DNA of 35,387 nucleotides from Solirubrobacterales bacterium (GTDB lineage Bacteria > Actinomycetota > Thermoleophilia > Solirubrobacterales > Thermoleophilaceae). The position numbers were made by a program, and so were the translations under genes. Positions 31,829 to 35,387 of the stretch are shown here, in pieces. The stretch lies in contig JAAYBF010000142.1 of NCBI GenBank assembly GCA_012718975.1, forward strand, positions 1 to 35,387, read 5' to 3'. Below the pieces are notes generated by a model. The model was not told the origin of the DNA. It saw nothing but the letters and a program-made list of their open reading frames with translations, and ran no database searches. Each line of letters starts with the position of its first letter. The stretch's first letter is position 1.

Positions 31829-33132
31829 CCGCCGGCCTCCGCCGCCAGCGCCCGCTCGCGCGCGACCGCGAGCCCGTCGCCGAGCCGCTGGAGGATCTCC
31901 TCGCAGAGCTCCGGCTCGACGAGCAGCCCCGGCTTGAACTGCAGGACGCGCGGGTCAAAGGACGAGAAGATCGCCCAGACCCCGTTCTCGTAGAGCGCGC
32001 GCATGGCGTGCTTGGCCCCCTCGGCGGGCGCGAACTCGAGGCCGATCACCAGGCCCTCCTGGCGGACGCCGGAGAAGTAGTCGCCGTAGCGCTCGCGCAG
32101 CTCCGCGAAGCCGGCGGCGAGCCGGCGCGCGTTGGCCTCGACCAGCTCGCCGACGGACGGGCGCAACGTGATGTCGAGCACCGCGAGCGCGACGACGCAG
32201 CCGAGCTCGCTGCCGGCCGTCGTCGAGACGTGGCCCCAGCCGTCCTCGTCGAGCCAGCCGCTCGCGGCCTCGCCGAGGATCGCCGCCGAGAGCGGGTAAA
32301 GGCCGCCGCCGAGGCCCTTGGCGGTGACGATCACGTCCGGCTGGACGCCGTGGCGGTGGATCGCCCAGAGCGAGCCGGTACGCATCAGCCCGGTCTGGAC
32401 CTCGTCGGCGACGTAGAGCGCGCCGTGGCGCTCACAGGCCCGCTTGACCGCCGCGAGATAGCCGGGCTCGGGCAGCGGGAAGCCGGCGGTGGCGGGAATC
32501 GTCTCGACCAGCACGGCCGCGACGTCGCCGTCGGCGAGCCTCCGCTCGACGGCGGCCGCGTCGTTGAACGGGACCGTCGCGAACTCGCCCGGGCGGTCGA
32601 CGAGGAAGGCGGCGGCCTTCGGCCCGCTCGCGCACATCGCCAGGCCGGTGTGGCCGTGGAAGCCGTTCTCGATCGTGACGATCGTCCGGCGCCCGGTCGC
32701 CCTCCGCGCGCTCTTGATCGCGATGTCGATCGCCTCGCCGCCGGAGGCGCCGAAGACGGCCTTGTCCATGCCCGCGCCGGCGGTCGCGACGAGCCGCTCG
32801 GCGAGCGCGGTGCGGGCGAGCGAGGGGAAGTGGTGGTTGCCGACGTCGAAGGTCTGCGCGCCCTCGACCAGCGCGGCGACCAGCTCGGGGTTGCGGTGGC
32901 CGAGGTTGAAGGTGCCGCCGTTGAGATGGACGTCGATCAGCCGCCGGCCGTCGATGTCCCAGAGCAGGTAGCCCTCGCGCCGGCCGATCGCCAGGTCGAC
33001 GCCGCGCTCGCGCCAGGCGGCGACCTTCGCCGGGTTCCAGAACTCACCGGCGCGGTCGAGCAGCTCCCGCTTCGAGGCGGGCGCCAGCGGGCCGGTGTAG
33101 CGCTCGCCGCCGGCGGCGGCGCCCACGCTCAC
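31825..33132 (-). CDS. Class III PLP-dependent aminotransferase or phospho-lyase
   Basis: 435 aa from GTG 33132 (alternative GTG 33126). Fold type I: GASGGEAIDIAIKSAR phosphate-binding region (128-143), FHGHTG (158-163), ADEVQTG with D243, Schiff-base K272 in TAKGLGGGLYPLSAAI, then the conserved STTAGSELGC. Acetylornithine/GABA/beta-alanine-transaminase-like; relatives include amino-alcohol phosphate lyases. Overlaps both neighbours (GTGA each side), so it is co-produced with the dehydrogenase upstream and the kinase downstream. Confidence 0.88.
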   Translation of the reverse strand: MSVGAAAGGERYTGPLAPASKRELLDRAGEFWNPAKVAAWRERGVDLAIGRREGYLLWDIDGRRLIDVHLNGGTFNLGHRNPELVAALVEGAQTFDVGNHHFPSLARTALAERLVATAGAGMDKAVFGASGGEAIDIAIKSARRATGRRTIVTIENGFHGHTGLAMCASGPKAAAFLVDRPGEFATVPFNDAAAVERRLADGDVAAVLVETIPATAGFPLPEPGYLAAVKRACERHGALYVADEVQTGLMRTGSLWAIHRHGVQPDVIVTAKGLGGGLYPLSAAILGEAASGWLDEDGWGHVSTTAGSELGCVVALAVLDITLRPSVGELVEANARRLAAGFAELRERYGDYFSGVRQEGLVIGLEFAPAEGAKHAMRALYENGVWAIFSSFDPRVLQFKPGLLVEPELCEEILQRLGDGLAVARERALAAEAGG

Positions 33133-34166
33133 GGAGTCACCGCCAGCGGCAGCTGGTCGGGCCGGTAGATCCCGGGCGGGAGCGCGCGCAGCACGGCGAT
33201 CGCGTTGAGCATCCGGGCCGCTGTCGCCGGGTAGGGGTCGGTGAGCAGGCCGCCGGCGACGGTCGTCTCGACCGTCTCGCCGCCGCCCTCGATCCGCAGC
33301 GTGCTGGAGTTCTCGACGCCGTCGGCGTCGGGGTCGATCGCCCAGATCGCGAGCCACTCGACCTCCGCGACGACGGTGCCCCCGCGCAGCCCGCGCGCGA
33401 GCCGGCGAAAGCCCGCGGTCCGCCCCGCCGGCACGGCGAGGTCGCCCCGACGGCGGTCGGTCGCCACCGCGATCGGCTCGGCGGTCTCCTCCCAGCGGTC
33501 GAGGTCGAGGTGCAGGCCGTCGGCGAGGATCCCGCAGGACTGCGCCAGCTGGCCCGTGGGCACGGCGACCGAGTCGAGCGGGCGGCCGAGGCCGACCTCC
33601 TGCTCGAGCACGCCGCGGCCCCAGGTCGAGATCTCCGACACGCGCCGCAGCGCGACCCGCTCGACGCGGGCGAAGGTGGTGCCCCAGAGGACCGGCAGCA
33701 CGTCGAGCAGCAGCCCGGGGTTGACGCCGGTCCCGGCGGCCCGCGCGCCGCCGCGGCGGGCGCGCTCGGCCAGCTCGGCGGCGCGGCGCGCGCCGTAGGC
33801 GGCCGGCGCGTGGACGAACCAGTTGACCGTCAGCGCGTCCTTGCCGGCGTCGAGGCAGGCGCCGAGCGCGTCGGCGACCTCGTCCGCGTCGCCGGTGGCG
33901 GTGTGCAGCACGACGTCGACGTCGTCGCGGGCCAGCTCGTCGGCGAGCGCGGCGCTAACCGGCCGGCCGAGCGGCTCGCCCCCGAGCGCCTCGCCGAGAT
34001 CGGCGCCGGCCTTCGCCGGATCGACGTCGACGCCGCCGACGATCTCGACGTCGTCGCGCAGCGCCGCGCCGGCCCGCAGCAGCCGCGCCGTCTTGCCGAG
34101 CCCGACGACGACGGCGCGCAGGGGCGCCGCTCGCTCCCCCCGGCGGTGTGCTGTGGCCTGGTCCAT
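33129..34166 (-). CDS. Dihydrodipicolinate-reductase-like / 2,4-diaminopentanoate-dehydrogenase-family enzyme
   Basis: 345 aa from ATG 34166 (in-frame GTG 34199 is an alternative; ATG has GAGG upstream). N-terminal Rossmann domain RAVVVGLGKTARLL, then HTATGDADEVADAL, NWFVHAP, and GTGVNPGLLLDVLPVLW, which is the active-site segment of the 2,4-diaminopentanoate dehydrogenase group; the C-terminal domain ends IEGGGETVETTVAGGLLTDPYPATAARMLNAI. Family members oxidatively deaminate amines using NAD(P)+. Thus a likely amine dehydrogenase of the pathway; substrate unknown. First gene of the block-d run, 82 nt after the imine-reductase-like gene. Confidence 0.8.
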   Translation of the reverse strand: MDQATAHRRGERAAPLRAVVVGLGKTARLLRAGAALRDDVEIVGGVDVDPAKAGADLGEALGGEPLGRPVSAALADELARDDVDVVLHTATGDADEVADALGACLDAGKDALTVNWFVHAPAAYGARRAAELAERARRGGARAAGTGVNPGLLLDVLPVLWGTTFARVERVALRRVSEISTWGRGVLEQEVGLGRPLDSVAVPTGQLAQSCGILADGLHLDLDRWEETAEPIAVATDRRRGDLAVPAGRTAGFRRLARGLRGGTVVAEVEWLAIWAIDPDADGVENSSTLRIEGGGETVETTVAGGLLTDPYPATAARMLNAIAVLRALPPGIYRPDQLPLAVTP

Positions 34167-34223
34167 GGTCGTCGCGGTCCTCGCCGGGCAGTCAGCCACG
34201 CGCCCGGCCGGGGCGCAATGCTG

Positions 34224-34241
34224 CGGCGCGCCAACGCGCCG
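34224..34241. terminator. Short GC hairpin after the second imine-reductase-like gene
   Basis: CGGCGCG (34224-34230) and CGCGCCG (34235-34241) form a 7-bp stem with CCAA loop, 8 nt beyond the stop at 34249 on the minus strand. No T-run follows. It may attenuate rather than stop transcription into the dehydrogenase gene. Confidence 0.3.
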
Positions 34242-34248
34242 GCCGGCC

Positions 34249-35130
34249 CTACAGCCGGGGACCAGCGCGCAGCAGCTCGAACAGGACCGAGAACTCGCCG
34301 TCGGCGTGCCCGGCGTCGCGGGCTCGGCGCAGGTAGCCGAGGGTGGCGTCGACGAGCGCGTGCTCGGCGCCGATCGCCTCCATCGCCCGCTGCGCCACCT
34401 CGACGGTCGCCACGTGGGTGGAGATCGTCGCCTGGCCGCTGTGGTAGTCGCCGGCGAGGCACTCCTCCCCGGCGGCCTCGAGCGCGTCGAGGGTCAGCTC
34501 GCTCATCGGCCGCGCCATCGTCATCCACTCGGCGACGGGGACGCCGTAGCGGTCGGCGAGCGCCGCCGCCTCGAGGTAGCCGGCGAGCGCGACGTGGTGG
34601 AAGACGGTCGCCATGCTGAGGCTGACGGCGTTGGCGGCGTCGATCTCCTCGGAGAGGTGGCGGATGTCGCTGCCGGCCGCGCGCAGGACCGGGACCGCCC
34701 GGTCGTACAGCGGCCGCGGGCCGGAGACGACGATGTTGCTGCGGTCGCTGCCGATCCGCCGGGTGTAGCTGCCGATCCGCCCGTCGAGGTACTCGCCGCC
34801 GTGGTCGGCGGCCAGCCGCTGGAGCTCGATCGCCTCCTCGGGCCGGCCGGCGGACAGGTTGACCAGCAGGCGCCCGGGGAGCGCGCCGAGGTCGGACTCC
34901 AGCACCGCCCGCACGGCGTCGCTGTCGGTGAGCACCGCGACCGTGAGGGGGCTCGCGCGCAGCGCGTCGCCGGCGCTCGCGGCGACCGCGGCGCCGGCCG
35001 CCGCGAGCGGCTCGGCCCGCGCGGGGGTCCGGTTCCAGACCGTCACGGAGTGCCCCGCGGCAAGGAAGGCGCGCGCGAAGGCGGAGCCCATCGGCCCGAG
35101 GCCGATCACGGTTGCTGTGGTCTCGGTCAT
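34249..35130 (-). CDS. NAD(P)-dependent imine-reductase-like enzyme (second paralogue)
   Basis: 293 aa. Rossmann motif VIGLGPMGSAFARAFL (8-23), VTVWNRTPAR for NADP(H), GGEYLDGRIGSYTRRIGSDRSNIVVSG, and a helical C-terminal domain. Same family as the product of 17875-18804, sharing the VxGLGPMG, WNR, SPLT, VNL, YLDGR and HH landmarks throughout. At the catalytic position it has Asn-Ala-Val-Ser (DAANAVSLSM), so it too lacks both the hydroxyacid-dehydrogenase Lys and the usual IRED Asp. Preceded by a sigma-70-like promoter at 35191-35219, so it probably opens block d. Confidence 0.78.
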   Translation of the reverse strand: MTETTATVIGLGPMGSAFARAFLAAGHSVTVWNRTPARAEPLAAAGAAVAASAGDALRASPLTVAVLTDSDAVRAVLESDLGALPGRLLVNLSAGRPEEAIELQRLAADHGGEYLDGRIGSYTRRIGSDRSNIVVSGPRPLYDRAVPVLRAAGSDIRHLSEEIDAANAVSLSMATVFHHVALAGYLEAAALADRYGVPVAEWMTMARPMSELTLDALEAAGEECLAGDYHSGQATISTHVATVEVAQRAMEAIGAEHALVDATLGYLRRARDAGHADGEFSVLFELLRAGPRL

Positions 35131-35190
35131 CGCGGCATCGCTCCTCTCGCCGCGGCTCGGCGCGGTCGAATCGGCCCTCGGACGGCGGCG

Positions 35191-35219
35191 ACCGTACGTT
35201 CCGCCGGACGGCCGGTCAA
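35191..35219 (-). promoter_or_regulatory. Sigma-70-like promoter of the second imine-reductase-like gene
   Basis: Minus strand TTGACC (35214-35219) and TACGGT (35191-35196) with a 17-nt spacer; predicted start near 35184, leader about 54 nt. The rest of the 35131-35297 gap shows no gene. Confidence 0.45.
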
Positions 35220-35297
35220 GCGCGCGGCGCGTGGTTTGGCGCCCGGCACAGCCGCGCCCGCGCGGCTTGACCTCCGGCAGACGCCGGCCGGCCCTGG

Positions 35298-35387
35298 CTA
35301 GCCGTCCCAGGGGTCGACGACGGTAACGCCGGTCCCCTCGAAATCCCGCCCGTTGCGGGTGGCCAGCGTGGCGTCGCGGTGGCGGCA
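35298..35387 (-). CDS. C-terminus of a VapC-like PIN-domain toxin (cut by the window edge)
   Basis: The last 29 codons and TAG stop of a minus-strand gene entering at 35387. The sequence ends ATLATRNGRDFEGTGVTVVDPW..., the highly typical C-terminal strand and loop of VapC RNases (ATRNxRDFxGxGVxVxxPW), in which the Asp of RDF is part of the acidic active site. VapC toxins cleave tRNA or rRNA and are held by a VapB antitoxin, whose gene would lie beyond the window. Confidence 0.75.
   Translation of the reverse strand, partial: CRHRDATLATRNGRDFEGTGVTVVDPWDG

Noticed and set aside
29467-33168. 1233-aa plus-strand frame over block d
   Set aside because: Antisense to five genes with clear motifs; Arg-rich low-complexity translation.

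Overview
The window is very GC-rich, with dense, mostly minus-strand genes, many GTG/TTG starts and 1-4 nt stop/start overlaps. Gene content (paired PLDc_N/SHOCT protein, CaiB/BaiF racemase, PucR-family regulator, many acyl-CoA and amine enzymes, sigma-28-like promoters) suggests an actinobacterium, probably class Thermoleophilia (Solirubrobacterales-like). This taxonomic call is inference by eye; no search was run.

Layout. (1) 1-4156: the truncated start of a cellulose-synthase-like glycosyltransferase and a GAF/HD-GYP c-di-GMP phosphodiesterase, both preceded by sigma-28-like promoter sequences, then an ABC-F ATPase and a small PLDc_N/SHOCT membrane protein. (2) 4319-6702: a small, less GC-biased accessory island directly downstream of a tRNA-Ser(CGA) gene. 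It holds a single-domain RelA/SpoT-type synthetase, a 78-aa orphan protein, a minimal nucleotidyltransferase (MNT) and a HEPN protein with an unidentified C-terminal domain; it looks like one classical and one possible toxin-antitoxin module. (3) 6789-9474: a histidine phosphatase diverging from a two-gene alpha-methylacyl-CoA racemase/SDR operon, with an AT-rich dyad and a TATAAT box between them. (4) 9482-35130: about 25.6 kb of minus-strand catabolic genes.

The catabolic region has four blocks. Block a (12766 to 9482): thiolase, acyl-CoA ligase, PPOX flavoprotein. Block b (24793 to 12905): an 11-gene, mostly translationally coupled operon of acyl-CoA ligase, carboxyltransferase, Ltp2-like non-decarboxylating thiolase fold, DUF35 OB-fold protein, MaoC hydratase, SDR, imine-reductase-like dehydrogenase, double VOC protein, PucR regulator and two FAD amine oxidoreductases. 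Block c (27954 to 24898): a complete polar-amino-acid-type ABC importer. Block d (35130 to 28178): a second imine-reductase-like enzyme, a 2,4-diaminopentanoate-dehydrogenase-like enzyme, a class III aminotransferase, an APH-fold kinase, a RidA-like protein, an EamA exporter and a GSA-type aminotransferase.

Read together, these look like one pathway: import of an amino acid or amine, oxidative or transaminative removal of nitrogen with imine handling, CoA activation, hydration/oxidation, and retro-aldol or thiolytic cleavage. The substrate cannot be told from sequence. A 47-bp two-part element occurs with identical internal spacing upstream of blocks b and c, with a looser relative upstream of block a; this argues that these blocks form one regulon, perhaps under the encoded PucR protein. 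The right edge holds the C-terminus of a VapC-like PIN toxin.
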